DNA from: Melieria omissa
Lineage: Eukaryota > Arthropoda > Insecta > Diptera > Ulidiidae
Length of the DNA stretch: 64,000 nucleotides
Assembly: GCA_963971225.1 (NCBI GenBank)
Contig: OZ020267.1
Coordinates: 123,621,891-123,685,890 of the forward strand
Direction of reading: 5' to 3'
This document shows positions 24,070 to 35,500 of the stretch, piece by piece (position 1 is the first letter of the stretch; each line of letters starts with the position of its first letter). Made by a program: the position numbers and the translations under genes. The notes beneath the pieces were generated by a model. The model searched no databases. It had not been told where the DNA came from and was given only the letters and a program-made list of their open reading frames with translations.

Positions 24070-25237
24070 CACGGCACAACAAAAAAACACTTTTTTTTCT
24101 GTTGCATGGAGTTTTTCTACTGTTTCTTACTAATTTGGGTGCGCTGATTTCGAATCTATCCTCAGATTTTTTTCTAGCAGCTCTAGTTAGTGAGATAAAG
24201 GTACCGTGTCATTTTTTTAGTTTTTCCTTTACTTTTTTCATATTTTTGATTGTAATTTCTAAACCCAAAAACCGATTGACATGATTTTCACCTTATCGCA
24301 TTAACCACTCCGCACGGCTTCCTTTCCGATGCAACTTATTTTTATAAGTTTTAAAATGCCGCCGTAATTGGACCTCAAAGTCGGAAAATATGGAATTTTA
24401 AGGCGTTTTCTTTGATGGACAAAAAAATAAAATTTTTTTGTAAAATAATTAACGAGTTAGGTGTATAATGAAAGCCGACACATCAAGCAATACAACACAG
24501 CCAAATTATTTGGCGGAATACACATTCGCATCGAAATAATGGCAAAAATGTACCATAGCTATTTTCATCACTTTTCATACTTTTTCCTTAAAAAATTAGG
24601 AGCGTCAAAATATGCAAAGTTTTTAATTTTTTTTTTGTTTTGAGCAATTAAAAATCTTTTTGTTTTTTGTTTGTATTCTAAACTATAAATGGAACATATA
24701 AAATAGCATATTTTGAGGCTCCTAATTTTTTAAGGAAGAAGTATGAAAAGTGATGAAAATGACTATGGTAGATTTTTGTTATTATTTCGATGCGAATGTG
24801 TATTCTGTCAAATAATTTGGCTGTGTTGTATTGCTTGATGTTTCTTCTTAAGATATTCATATACTTCGTAACTTGATTTATGAAACATCTGCGCAATTTT
24901 CGCAATCAGAAAAAACGCCTTGAAATTTAACATTTTCATACTTTGAAACCTTATTACAACGCCAATTTAGAACGCATAAAATTGATGAATGTCAGAAAAG
25001 ATGACATGAAATATTGTAAGTGCAACGATATAAAAATCATGTCGATAGGATTATTGGTTCGGAAATTACAGTCGAAAATGTGAAAAAGCCGAGGAAAATT
25101 CGAAAAAGCGACACGCCCATTTTTTGCGAAAACTAGAGTTGTTACATAAAAACGGAGTATGGTTTTGAAAACAGCGTGGAAAAACGATTCAGATTTATGT
25201 AAAAAACTCCATGCAACAGACATGCTGTTGTGCAGTG
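24070..25237. mobile_element. 1.17-kb foldback (long-hairpin) element
   Basis: Ends CACGGCACAACA and TGTTGTGCAGTG are flanked by TAA (24067-24069 and 25238-25240). Nearly the whole element is an imperfect palindrome centred near 24655. For example 24102-24118 (ttgcatggagttttt) pairs with 25198-25215, 24190-24300 with about 25020-25140, and 24480-24620 (tcaagcaatacaacacagcc onward) with 24700-24843. The 60-75 codon frames in both arms are mirror images (QYNTAKLF, RIEI, YHSxFHHFSYFFLKKLGAS) and reflect the palindrome. The terminal 12 bases and TAA duplication match family X, so both may have used the same kind of transposase. Confidence 0.85.
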
Positions 25238-25240
25238 TAA

Positions 25241-27289
25241 TTTTTGGTCAAGAACGTCATGGTGCTGAATTGATGGTTTGAGAGATTTGCTTTACTTTCA
25301 ATCAAAATTGTAAGATCTCCTGAATGATGCCTTTACTGTAATCAATTCAATTCTGTGGTTTGGGACCCATTATATCTAGCTTTCTGCTTGTATATTGCTG
25401 GCCAAAGCAGGCATAGTTCGTATCGCTGGATTGTGCCAAAATGAAACACACTGATTTTCTTTAACGCAGTTCATTACTGTAGTCACTTTTAATTACAATT
25501 AACCAGAGTCACTTATTTCTCTTTGCGATGTGATGTGATGTGAGGGTGAGCAGGAAGACTCCCAGCCTTGTATAGTACTCAGTCCATTTTGAACCATTGT
25601 ACTATGCCCATGAGAGATAGGTGAGGGGAGGAGAGTGATATATCAAATTTCACCCGTTTCAAAATGTGTATGCAATACTGTTTTTTCCAACATATGTTAC
25701 AGCACACATTTCAACCGGATTAGGAAAAGGGGGGGAGGTCAAATCCGAACGGCGGTTAGCAGTTTTTTCTTTCACACTTTGAGGTTATGCCATTGTTTGC
25801 CAAGATCGCACTTGTGCGATTCTTGTAATTCTCGTGTCCTTCCTGCGGATAGCGATAGAAGTAGTTTAGCGTTTTCACCAGTTCTTTCTCTTTATTTTCA
25901 CTTCACTTTACTTATCCGTATTACAACGCTGCTTGTCAAACCCAAACTGACTCACAGCATCATTTTCGGCTGATTTTTATTCTAAATTGTAATCGAACAC
26001 TCCAGCATTGCCCCGAACCACTTCTGTGAAAATTCCATTGAACTGACCATGACCCCTAAAAGTATGCAATGTTTCTGTTCGCGATAAATGCTGGTTCAGG
26101 CCTCCCAGTTGCGCAGATCATTATTGTCACAATATATTTTTTGTTGAATTTTTCCTCTAACAAATTGTTGGTATTTCTTTATGTTTTTTAATGCCAATGA
26201 CAGCTTGAGTGACACAGTTATTTGCATATTAATTGAAATATGAAATATAATTAATTTAATTAAATTTTCCACATGCCATGAATTGCAACGTTTGTCGCTT
26301 TTACAATGTTGACAAATAATAAGCTTACTGATTTCAATTGGCTTTTACTTAATAAATAGTCGGTTGCTAGGACACGCACAAAGCTGTAGTTAAGATTTTC
26401 CCTTTCATGTCGAACTGGTTCTTAATTAAATTTTGTATGCACACAACGAAAAGAACTCTTTCACAGCACGCAGAAGGATTAAATTGCGAATTAAACTGAA
26501 AATGATAATAGTTTATTTCAGTTATTGCGAACAACTGAGACATTTAACTGTCAACAAAGTTGTTTTTTAATTATGCAATAAATATTTTCCTGGATTGTGA
26601 TTTTAGTATTTTACAAACAACTGATTAAATACGTTGAGTTTAATTTAATTGATACTATAGTTGAAGAGAAGATCAAAGAAGAATTTTTGGTAAACATGAA
26701 TTTATATTGTTTGAACTGTCTCAAAGAATATGAATTTCATTATTCAATATTAGTTTTCTTCAATATTTTTGCATCAAATTCAAAGAAATGAAACAAATGA
26801 TTGCTTTTTATTTAATAGAATATTTTATAAGACGTAATTCTTGCAATTTTAAATAACAATAAATAAATTAATTAATAAAGTTTGAAGCCTTTTACAAGAA
26901 AAAATCTGTAAGTTACACAAAAAATAACAAATTTTCCTAACTAGTGAAATATTTGCCTCCATGGATCCAATTTAAAAAACATCATGTTAACAATTTTTTT
27001 AAATTTGTTTTTTTGTATAAAAAAAAAATCGTAGGGGTGTTTATTGAATTAACATAACTTTTAAATATGAAATTTTTTTGAATTTCTAAGTGAAGATTTG
27101 GAAGCTTTTTGACCTTCTTTGAAATTATTTGGCTGATTTTTGTGACTTACGATTTTTACCGAAAAACATGTAACAAAAAGTCCATTCAGGCTCTAAATGG
27201 ATTAAAAGTTTCCCATTGAAGGTGGAGTTTGTCTTTACTTTAATAGTTAAGTTACCTTCTAAAAAATTTTGCTCTTAGCCATTGCAACG
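25241..27289. other. Non-coding DNA, unassigned
   Basis: No gene supported. The frame 25635-25973 (112 codons) has no recognisable domain. The 25480-26110 stretch has a composition unlike its flanks and could be old mobile DNA, but I found no ends. Confidence 0.4.
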
Positions 27290-27362
27290 CGATTTTCTTT
27301 ATTTGAGGTTAGTTTAGTTGCGATTCGAACCCACAACTCTCTGACAAGTGGCAGAAATTGTC
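27290..27362 (-). other. tRNA-like B-box fragment (SINE candidate)
   Basis: The minus strand carries gttgtGGGTTCGAATCgcaac, a good RNA polymerase III B box inside a short stem, followed by actaaactaacctcaaataa. No cloverleaf can be completed upstream, so it is a tRNA-derived scrap rather than a tRNA gene. Confidence 0.4.
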
Positions 27363-27422
27363 CGAGAAATGCACCAAAAGGAATAAATGCTCTTGGAATC
27401 AGACGATTTTTTGTTGTTAATT

Positions 27423-27912
27423 ACCAACGTACCAATTTTCAATAAGTACGAAATAAACACTGAAACACATTTTCAGTTTTGGCTTAATTCAATTTAAATT
27501 CTGAGCTTTGATGTATTCAGAAACCTATAGTAGATTTTTATGGCGAATATTTTTGTGGTACAGTTTGTCCTTAAAAAGTCCTGTTTTACAGGACATTTTT
27601 GGCATTTTAGAAAAAAGGGTCAAATTGACCCATGCAAATAGGAGTTACAGGGTTAAAATGCTCCACAAAAATGTTTTTCGTAGTATTTTACATCAAATTG
27701 CTGAACACATCATATACCTAAAATGTGAGGTTACATGGTTTTCGTATGCCGATTCACCATAAGAATGAGCAAAAAGCGGAAAACTTTGACTCCCACTGAA
27801 AAAAAAATTCAGACTTAAACTTTCAAAACGCCGATACACGTATATTTTTTTTGGCCCCCTCTACCAGAATCCATTGTCAGAACCTTGTTATTTTTTTTTG
27901 TGTTGTACAGTG
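27423..27912 (-). mobile_element. Family X TIR repeat, copy B (one end lost)
   Basis: Reverse orientation relative to copies A and D. The complete end is gttgtacagtg followed by TAA (27913-27915); the other end begins within taccaattttcaataagtac. Contains gggtcaaattgaccc and the ttctggtagagg complement. The 84-codon frame 27508-27762 (MMYSETYSRF, MLHKNVFRSI, ILHQIAEHI) is shared with copy C but frameshifted in copy D. Confidence 0.85.
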
Positions 27913-27915
27913 TAA

Positions 27916-29855
27916 TCTAACTATAGAAAAACTAAATAATAAAATTAGTTGTTGTTTTGTGTTATTTGCCCCTTTGGGCCCTTATTGTTGAAATTTCATT
28001 TAGGCGCATCAATAAATTCACAATTGGCATAATTGAAGCCAATCAAAGAATGTTTTTAATTTCAATTGATTTAGTTGCTATTAATTTTAATGTAATAATT
28101 TGATTAGATTTAGCTGAGAATTTTCCATTTCGGCATAAGGCAACATTCCCATCTGGCAAACTAATAAATATAATCCAACAAAAATATGTATTCGCGCAAT
28201 TGCTGGGCGCTTATGCAAATTGCATACTTTTAGGATTTCCGCTTTATTGCCGCATTTTTGTTTTGCATTGCCCCCCAAAATAACCGCAACGGCGAAATAC
28301 AGACAGAAATTAAATCATACTAAATATGCGCATTTCTGTGGGTGCTTAATTTTTTTAAATGCAAATTACACTGATTTGCCGCATTTCAGCGCCCAGCATC
28401 GCTGCTTATCATTTGTTACAATTGGCCTGCGCCACGTAAGCGTTGGCAGCAAATTGATTGTTCGTGCTTTTGTGCTCATTGCTATCCGCCAGCTGGGTGC
28501 TGTTCCATTCCTCCCTCGTCGCGCCTGTCTTTCGGCACTTGCCTCTGGCACCTACACACACACACAAACACAAGCGGTGCTGCACAATTACCGTGGCGGC
28601 AGAGTCGGGTGTGACCGGGCATTGGAAAAGATTTGACGTCAAATTTCGGACAATTACGATTCCCGCAGAAACCGCCCACCGCCTTTGTAGGCCACCACGA
28701 TTATGGCGCCGACTGTGTGGTTGGGTTGGCAATGGGAGGCGTTCAGCAAGTAAGCGCCTTAAATTATGCTTCGTTTTATTGATTTCACTTTTCCATTCGT
28801 ACGAAATAAGTGGCTGTGGCGCAAGATTTGCCAGTTGCCCTCACTTGCTCCCTGTTACCTACTCACTCACTCTCACACGACCTACTCCCCTCTGCCGCTG
28901 CCTCTGCCACCTCCATTCTCGCACTTGCATATTTTTGAGTTATGTGCTGAAAATTTGTTGACATTTCCTGCTTTTACTTTTACCATTTTACTTCTTATTC
29001 TTCTCTCTGCATTTAGTTCGCCAAATTCTTTGAGTTTTTCTCATTCTTGGCTGCGCCATTTTCCTGTCAAATAATGAAAGTTTTTTTGAAATTATTTTAA
29101 ATTGTTTTCTCTTAAGGTGATTTGCTTATTTCCGCTGCTGTTGGCGCGGTTGGCGACATTTGTGTTATTTGTTGTTGTTGTTGGCATTGTTGTTTAGCGC
29201 ACAGGCGCGCGAACTTTGCGTTGTGTTGGTTGCCATTCAGGGCTCATTAATTCTTGACATTGTTGTTTTGTGTTTTTGTTGTATCACTTTTGCTGTCAGT
29301 GAATATTTCTCGTTGAAGTTGTTGCGTTTTGGCGGTTCTGGCCGTTTTTGTTCTTTAACAATGAAGCAATTTTTTTGTTTAACGTTATTTAAAATATTCG
29401 CCGCGTAGTGAGGGAGGAAGCGTTCCAATCATAGGAATTGTCTCCAAACTTGAGAATCGTTGGTTTAAATTAAGAAAAAATGTTGTTTTCATTTATTCAT
29501 AATTTCAATTGAATTTCAAATTATGATTGGCAACATTGTGGAATAAACTAAGTGATGCAAGTAGAGACAAGCTTTTTTGATAAATTTTGATAAAAAATTG
29601 TTTTTGAGAAGCTTTATTTATTTATGCAAAATTGCATATATTTAATTTTATTTTTTTTTCATAAAACGACAGCTTTCATCGAGCAAAGTCTGTAGAAGTT
29701 AAGGCAAACAATTGTGGCTAAATGTATCGTGCCAGTGTCCTGTCGACCCTGCAACATTCCAATCCTGTCCCTTCCAATTCCCCTTTCTAAACATGTTCCA
29801 CTTTCTCAATCTACCGACTCCGGCCGTTTGTATCGTCCAATGTCTTTTTCGATTG
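27916..29855. other. Non-coding DNA
   Basis: No supported gene. The 138- and 167-codon frames at 28220-28636 and 28458-28961 overlap in different frames, contain a (CA)n segment (28554-28571), and show no domain. No TIR pair seen. Confidence 0.45.
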
Positions 29856-29859
29856 TCAT

Positions 29860-29943
29860 TTGTGTTTAAACAGCCCAACAATGAGCAGAAGTGGGACCAG
29901 TCCAGCAAGGGGAGATGGACCCACCAGCTAATACCCGACATAG
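29860..29943 (+). pseudogene. Scrap of an R1-type LINE ORF2 C-terminus
   Basis: The frame reads EQKWDQSSKGRWTHQLIPDI. The same words occur in the LINE remnant near 53230-53280 on the minus strand (QQKWDQSSKGRQTHDLI). This segment lies between the reverse transcriptase and the terminal zinc-knuckle of R1/LOA-like elements. Homology stops on both sides within about 100 bp. Confidence 0.6.
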
Positions 29944-29949
29944 AGCACT

Positions 29950-31030
29950 AAAATAGAAACCCCTTGTCTTGTATTTTCAAGCCTTTCGCCGACGGTTTAG
30001 TACAGAGTTTTACATGGTTCTTCGAGCCACCGCGAACCCGCGACTATAATGAACAAAACCCAATGAAAACAAACAAGTGACACAAAACATTCAAACAAAA
30101 CAGTGACAACGTAAAACGCAGTGGAAATGAGGTAACCAAAAAAAAATATCGAACGCTCCCCCTTACTAAAACAAAGGAAAAGAAATCCAAAAAAAATGAA
30201 ATAAAGAAAATAACATATTTATAAACCAAGAAAAAAAATAAAAAATAAAAAAAATTTATACAAAGTGGCACAAAAACCATAGTGGACAGTGAGGCCAGCA
30301 GTGACAGTAAAACAAACAGTAAAAACAAAAAAAAATACAGTGCAACATACAGAGCAGTGTTGCTCACAAAACACACGAACTACAGCAGAACATAAAAACA
30401 TCAACCAACAACAACACACATACCCTACGCAAACGATTATTCGGCTCTTGCTTCAATTATGAAAATAGCAAAAGCAAATTTCGCATTCGCAACAACAAAA
30501 AAAAAACAAAAAAATTCCAATGACATTGGCTGTTAAACAACAACAGCGCAATGCAAATACCGTTTGTTGCAAATTGCAACAACAACTATAATAGCGAAGC
30601 AGCGCAGTGAAGCTGTGAAGTGAAGTATGAATGAAAGTAGAAATGCGCTTTGCCCACTGCGAAAATGTTCTGGCGACGGATTAGGCAGAGTGCAATGCGT
30701 ATAATGATGTTTTAAAAGAGTTCAATTTGAAAAAGGTCAACGTACTTGCGAAATAGTAGTAGTAGTAGATATAGTGGCTATATCACATTACCCAAAAATT
30801 ACCAAGTTTGTTAAGGCTTTCCTGGCTTATTCCAGAAAAATTGCTGCTACGATTTTAACACTTATTCTTTGTATCAATGCCGGCTTCTTTGCGACTATCA
30901 CACACTGCACTATTACACAAGCATTGAAACTTTTGCCCTTCACTGCTGAGGTCTGCTCGAGACCAAGTCGGACGATCGAAAGGCAGATCATTCGATCGCG
31001 ACTTTGGAGCTGACTTTTTGTTCGTCTGCC
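29950..31030. other. Non-coding, A-rich DNA
   Basis: A-rich and low in complexity at 30030-30420, with CAA repeats. The F/L-rich minus-strand frames there are artefacts of poly-A. No gene seen. Confidence 0.5.
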
Positions 31031-31037
31031 TAGGACG

Positions 31038-31065
31038 CACAGTGGGGTATTGACCATTGAAAACG
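31038..31065 (+). other. Candidate Transib terminus with RSS-like heptamer
   Basis: CACAGTG (31038-31044), a 12-base spacer and ttgaaaacg (31057-31065). The heptamer equals the consensus V(D)J heptamer; the following nine bases share the AAAAC core with the consensus nonamer (5 of 9 positions). The five bases before it, GGACG, loosely fit the GC-rich 5-bp Transib target. With only one end present this stays a candidate. Confidence 0.4.
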
Positions 31066-31316
31066 GCGATCAATTCTTCTGAGCTATTAAAATGAATGTA
31101 AAGTATTTTTTTACATACATGAAACATATATAAGACAAATTGAAAAAAAATTGGTTGTTGCTGTTATTTTTTTTTATTAAATTTATTCAATTTAAGTAAA
31201 TATTTCATATTTTGGGCTTCTCACACTAGAATTATTAAATGTCACCACTATTATTATCATCATTATCATCATCATTATCATCAAACGCAATATCATTACC
31301 AGACTGGAAATAAGTA

Positions 31317-31895
31317 TTATCTGTTGAAGTTTTTACAGATGGTAGTGTTGGTGGTAGGTGTGGAATTAATAAGAAATCTATGCAAAATATCATGATTGGT
31401 TTTTGCTCTGCTAGTTTTGCATGTAAAATGTTCTCTGTATTTTTTAAATTCTTTATTTAGTGCTTCTAGAGCTTCCTCAGTTAATTCGCCAATTGGTAAC
31501 AGAGCGTGGTGTATTATTTCAGGCCCATGAATTAGAAATTTGTGCACCGTAGGTGGCATTTTGCACCACGGATACTTTGATACAAAATATCTCGCAGTTT
31601 CATGTGCGAAATTTTGAAACTTTACAATTTCTACCTCATGGCCACAAGAAACAACTATCAATATAACCTGCAACCTTTTTATTAAGTTCAAGTCAACATT
31701 CGTTATTTCAGGCGATATCTCTGCGTTTCGAAAGAACCTTCTTGCCGTATTTCCATTATTTGAGTTGCCGAATCCGGGTGTCTGTTAATCAACAATCAAA
31801 CCCGCTTTCTCTCTGAATCCCTTTTGAATATTTTTTTGTTTCATTAACAATTTTCTTCTCGTTTTCTGACCTAACTTGCCACTTTTGCATTGGTA
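31317..31895 (-). pseudogene. Transib transposase C-terminal fragment (RAG1-like)
   Basis: Read on the minus strand it begins in two frames (KWQVRSENEKK, then NIQKGFREKAGLIVD, a stop, then TPGFGNSNNGNTARRFF) and continues open from 31691 to 31317. Family landmarks in order are GNSNNGNTARRFF, HETARYFVSKYPW, MPPTVHKFLIHGPEII, LLPIGELTEEALEALNKEF and KKYREHFTCKTSR. They align with the end of vertebrate RAG1 (the FHKTLAHVPEII and SEGNESGNKLFRRFRK blocks). The Glu in LEALNK (codon at 31464-31466) corresponds to the catalytic Glu962 of mouse RAG1. A stop codon and at least one frameshift near 31850 show that it is inactive; the two catalytic Asp lie in the lost N-terminal part. Confidence 0.8.
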
Positions 31896-32125
31896 ATTTG
31901 TACGATAAATGAAGAAGACATTCAAAAAATCGTATCCAACCATGTAGTACTGACAGTCCAAAACAAAGATTAGTAGCATAATGCTACTTTTATTCCTCTA
32001 CTTCTATCTAAATCTATCTATCTAAATATATCAATGGGCAAGGTCACTTTAACTCGGAATGTCAAAATATTTGATCAAATCAGAATTTATAAGAATTTCA
32101 TTACATTTTTTTACAATAAAAGTAT

Positions 32126-32571
32126 TGTAACGAAAAGACAGTCTGTCGCTGTGCAAAGCAACCCTGTCGCTACGCGCCGTGCTATAATTCAATCTGGCAA
32201 CGACGGCCGCGATAATAAGGGAAACTTTTAGGCCAACCTGGCAATGATGGAGACTTTTAGGCCAACCTGGCAATGATGGAAACGATCATCATGGAAACCT
32301 TTAGTCCACTCCGGAATGTGCGAGAACGATCTACGCGATTACCGGACAGGTATAAAAGGCAGCCGGGTACGGCGCAGCGGGTCAGTCTGATTTTGACTAG
32401 TGAAGGTGCCACACGGAGTAATTAAGCAAATAATTAAGTGTAAAGACCGTGAAGTGTAAATCATTGAAATAAAGTGATTATTGATTTATTTTATTAACTG
32501 CGTTGGAGAAACTAAGTGTGTTTTATTTTCAAATTGCACAATCCAGGGATACGTATCAGCCCACTAGAACT
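32126..32571 (+). mobile_element. Solo LTR, family L, copy 1
   Basis: Begins TGTAACGAAAAGACAGTCTG, with the 5-bp duplication AGTAT on both sides (32121-32125 and 32572-32576). It has a TATA box at 32351, a polyadenylation signal at 32468-32473 and the GTTTTATTTTCAA segment also present in copy 2 (22679-23029). A 29-bp unit (acttttaggccaacctggca onward) is repeated in tandem at 32224 and 32253. No primer-binding site or coding sequence adjoins it, so recombination has removed the body. Probably from a gypsy-like element, but no protein is present to prove the class. Confidence 0.78.
32351..32357 (+). promoter_or_regulatory. TATA box of the solo LTR
   Basis: TATAAAA followed by ggcagc. The same TATAAAAGGCAGC string occurs on the minus strand in the other LTR (22882-22870), so it is the conserved U3 promoter of the family, with AATAAA about 110 bp downstream. 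Confidence 0.7.
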
Positions 32572-32576
32572 AGTAT

Positions 32577-35500
32577 TCGTATTAACAAAATTAATATGCC
32601 CAACCTTATTTGTAGTGTTCTGCAATAGAATAACAAAAACAAAACAGAAACACATGATAACAAAAACATTCATTACTCCATGAAGATCAATCGAAATCAC
32701 ACATTTTGGCACTGACTTTAAAGCACTAAAACTTAAATATTTCAGAAAAGGCACTTTAATTTTTTACAATATATTAGTCAAATATATGTTCTTTACATAT
32801 CATATAAAATTATTACGGCCTTTCACAGCCAAAGTAACTATATGTCTACCTATATCCTTTAAATATGTAAGATTTTAAGACTATAACTAACTAATTTTTA
32901 TAAATTATTTATACACATATTCTACAAACATAATTTTGCTTAAACATTAGTACAATACCTGAGGTTTAAGGTTTCATATTAAAAAAATTAAGTTTTGCAA
33001 GAATGATACTAAAAAAAGCACTTCAAATCACTGGCAAATGCGTAACGCGCTCTAAACACAACGGAGCAATGAACAGATATGCATTTTGCAAAGCGCACCG
33101 TGACAATACCGTTCAATGTAGATCATTTCTTTTTTCACCCAGTAATGCTCAATTTTATCTACTTTTCCCCCATAGCAAATATTATCAAAATATTAGAATT
33201 TAAGTTTTTGAATTAAACGCCAATTTTGAGCATCAAATACCTCACTGTGCGACGGTCGCTGAATTTCTTCAGTCGTTTTAAACGGTTGCCTATCCTGACT
33301 GGTCATCGATTACCAGTACTAAATGTTCTTGATACATTGTTGCCAAGACGCATATCTGCAACATTGGTACGTTTATGTTTTTCGGAGCAATACAAATTTC
33401 GAATGACAATTTTTTCAGTTTTGTACCAAGTCGAATATTACTAATAAAAAGCGTTCAATCTGTTAATGCATTTATTTGCCAACATTCAGATTCGAGCGGT
33501 TGGGGAATTTGCTTAGATGGTTCGTGTAGAAACGTACAAAAACTATAGTTTGCGAATTAAAAACATTTAAAATGTGAATGTGAATTGCTGCTTCGAATGG
33601 ATAATTGCAAAAACATAGAATGAAGTATTAAAGTTTTGTACTCATTGCAAATAATTCAGCGTCTAACTAGCATTGCAGCAATAACAAAGCTCATATTTAA
33701 CCGGGTTTTTGTTTTTGTTGTTGGTTTTGTGGCAGCACAACTTTGCCGCAAAGTGCACTCAGCCGCACACACACAACAAACAACAGTAGGCAGCAGTTTA
33801 GGGCATTGTTGGTGTTTATTGTTTGCTTTTGTTGTTTTTAAGCACAAAAATAAAAACAAATAGAAAAAGAGTCAGCAAAGTTTCTGACTCATAAAGTAGA
33901 CTTTTTAAGTGCATGCACGAATTTTCTCCGGCGGCGGAGCAATTGGACGAAGCGGCAAGTTTGAACACGCAATACCTGAACAATAAGTGACGATGGCGGC
34001 GTGGGGGAGGATGTTTGTTTATGTATGGCATCCATGTAGCTGCTGGGCAAAGTGCGTGCAGACAGGGCACTGCAAGTTTTGGCCGGAACAGCCGCAGCCG
34101 CAGTAAGAACACAAAACCAAGTTAAGTTAAATAGACGTCATCGCCTTTGCCGTCGACGTTGTTGCAGCCGAAAGTTATGCCATAAATTTTTATTTTGATA
34201 TGCCGCGGTTTGTTGTTACTTCTCCAACGCATTGTTGCTAGTTCGCCCCTGCGGTGGCTGTCGTTGATTTATTTGCGTCCTTGAAAAGTTGTGCTGCGTC
34301 GGCGCGCGTCACCGTCATCGTCATCGTCATCGTCACCGCCACACGCGCCCAACCAAATCTGTGTTGCATAATTTGAGGTGCTTTAAAGTCGGTTGAGTAA
34401 ACTCCATTAGGCAGCCAACACAATGAGGTCACCGCTTGGTACACGGTGGCGCCGCGATTGCCGAATTCGGCGCATTGTGGCTGCTAGCTGTCAGCTGGCA
34501 GTGTGCACGTGGGTTGCTTCCACGCGTCGCATCGCGTAAAATTCAGTGCGTATAAGCGCGAATTTCGCGGTTGGCTGTGCGTTTTGTCTGCGGCAGCGAT
34601 TCAGCGTGGGCGCCAACGGCAGCTGGCGGCGCAATCGGCCGTGTGTGTGTAAATTGCAAGCGGTCGTGGTTGCAGGCTGTCGTGCCTTGGCAAACACTTT
34701 AACTTTCTCTGCCACCGATACGGCTGCTTGCTTTGTTATGGGCGCTTTTGGGCGGCACGAGCGCCCAAACTTTGCCCGCAGTGTGGCGCGTGGGAGCGCC
34801 GAGGCTGCTTTGCTTTGCTTTGCTTTGCTTTGCTTTGCTTTGCGCCTCAATCGGTTTGTTTACTCTCGCTGCTCGCCTTGAATGGAACTCGCAGCGCGAA
34901 GGGCAACACTGAAAACTTTTCTATAAACACTTCTTTTGAGTGTTTATGTGTGTATGTCTTTTGTGTGTACGTGTGTGTGTGTGCGATGCATTGGAATCGC
35001 TTTTAGCGCTGATTGTCCTTTGCGTTCTTCCTTCCGCTCTATTTTACCTCCCTGACTCCTTTCCTTCTTTTCTTTTCTTTTGAAAGAAACTTTCGCAAGG
35101 CATTTCCAGTTGTGTGCTGCCTGCATTGAAGTTTTCAACCCGTTGCCGTTGTGCTGTCGCTGCATTTCGACCCAGTAGGAAAACATTCAATTAGTGCAGT
35201 TTAGTGCGAAATCGATTGTGAGCTCGTCGCTGCAGCGCTCAAGCAGCTGGAAGGGGTGTAAGGTTCGAGTAGAAGAAGAAAATACGTAGATACTAACCAA
35301 TAAAGAGGGTTGAATATTAGTAGAAAAGCAATAAAATTAAAGATTAATTCTCATGGCTGCTGTTTCGTAATGATGTATTTTGTATTTATTTTATTTATTT
35401 ATTTATTTACTTAGAATAAAATACATTAAGTGTAGTAAGAACAAGTAAGAATAACACCTCAATCAGTATAAAATTTCTCCAATCAGAATTACAAAAATTA

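Larger units (their letters stand above)
31038..31895 (-). mobile_element. Transib DNA transposon remnant, 5'-truncated
   Basis: Contains the C-terminal part of a Transib transposase (31317-31895) and, about 280 bp beyond its stop, a candidate terminus CACAGTGGGGTATTGACCAT at 31038. Transib elements are the relatives of the RAG recombinase, and their termini begin with a CACWRTG heptamer like that of V(D)J signals. No opposite end was found between 31900 and the LTR at 32126, so the upstream part of the element is lost. An ATT/ATC-rich microsatellite (31238-31291) sits in the 3' untranslated part. Confidence 0.7.

Noticed and set aside
24461..24905. Two similar small proteins on opposite strands (YHSxFHHFSYFFLKKLGAS)
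   Set aside because: They are the two arms of the foldback palindrome, not a gene pair.
28220..28961. Overlapping frames of 138 and 167 codons
   Set aside because: Different frames over the same DNA with a (CA)n segment inside; no homology seen.
30044..30419. Hydrophobic minus-strand frames resembling a membrane protein
   Set aside because: They are complements of an A-rich, CAA-rich tract; composition explains the hydrophobicity.
31238..31291. ATC/ATT repeat considered as a CRISPR-like or array structure
   Set aside because: Simple trinucleotide microsatellite without spacers; the genome is eukaryotic.
34491..34881. Overlapping 111- and 119-codon frames in a GC-richer block
   Set aside because: Opposite-strand shadows of each other including a pentanucleotide repeat; no domain.
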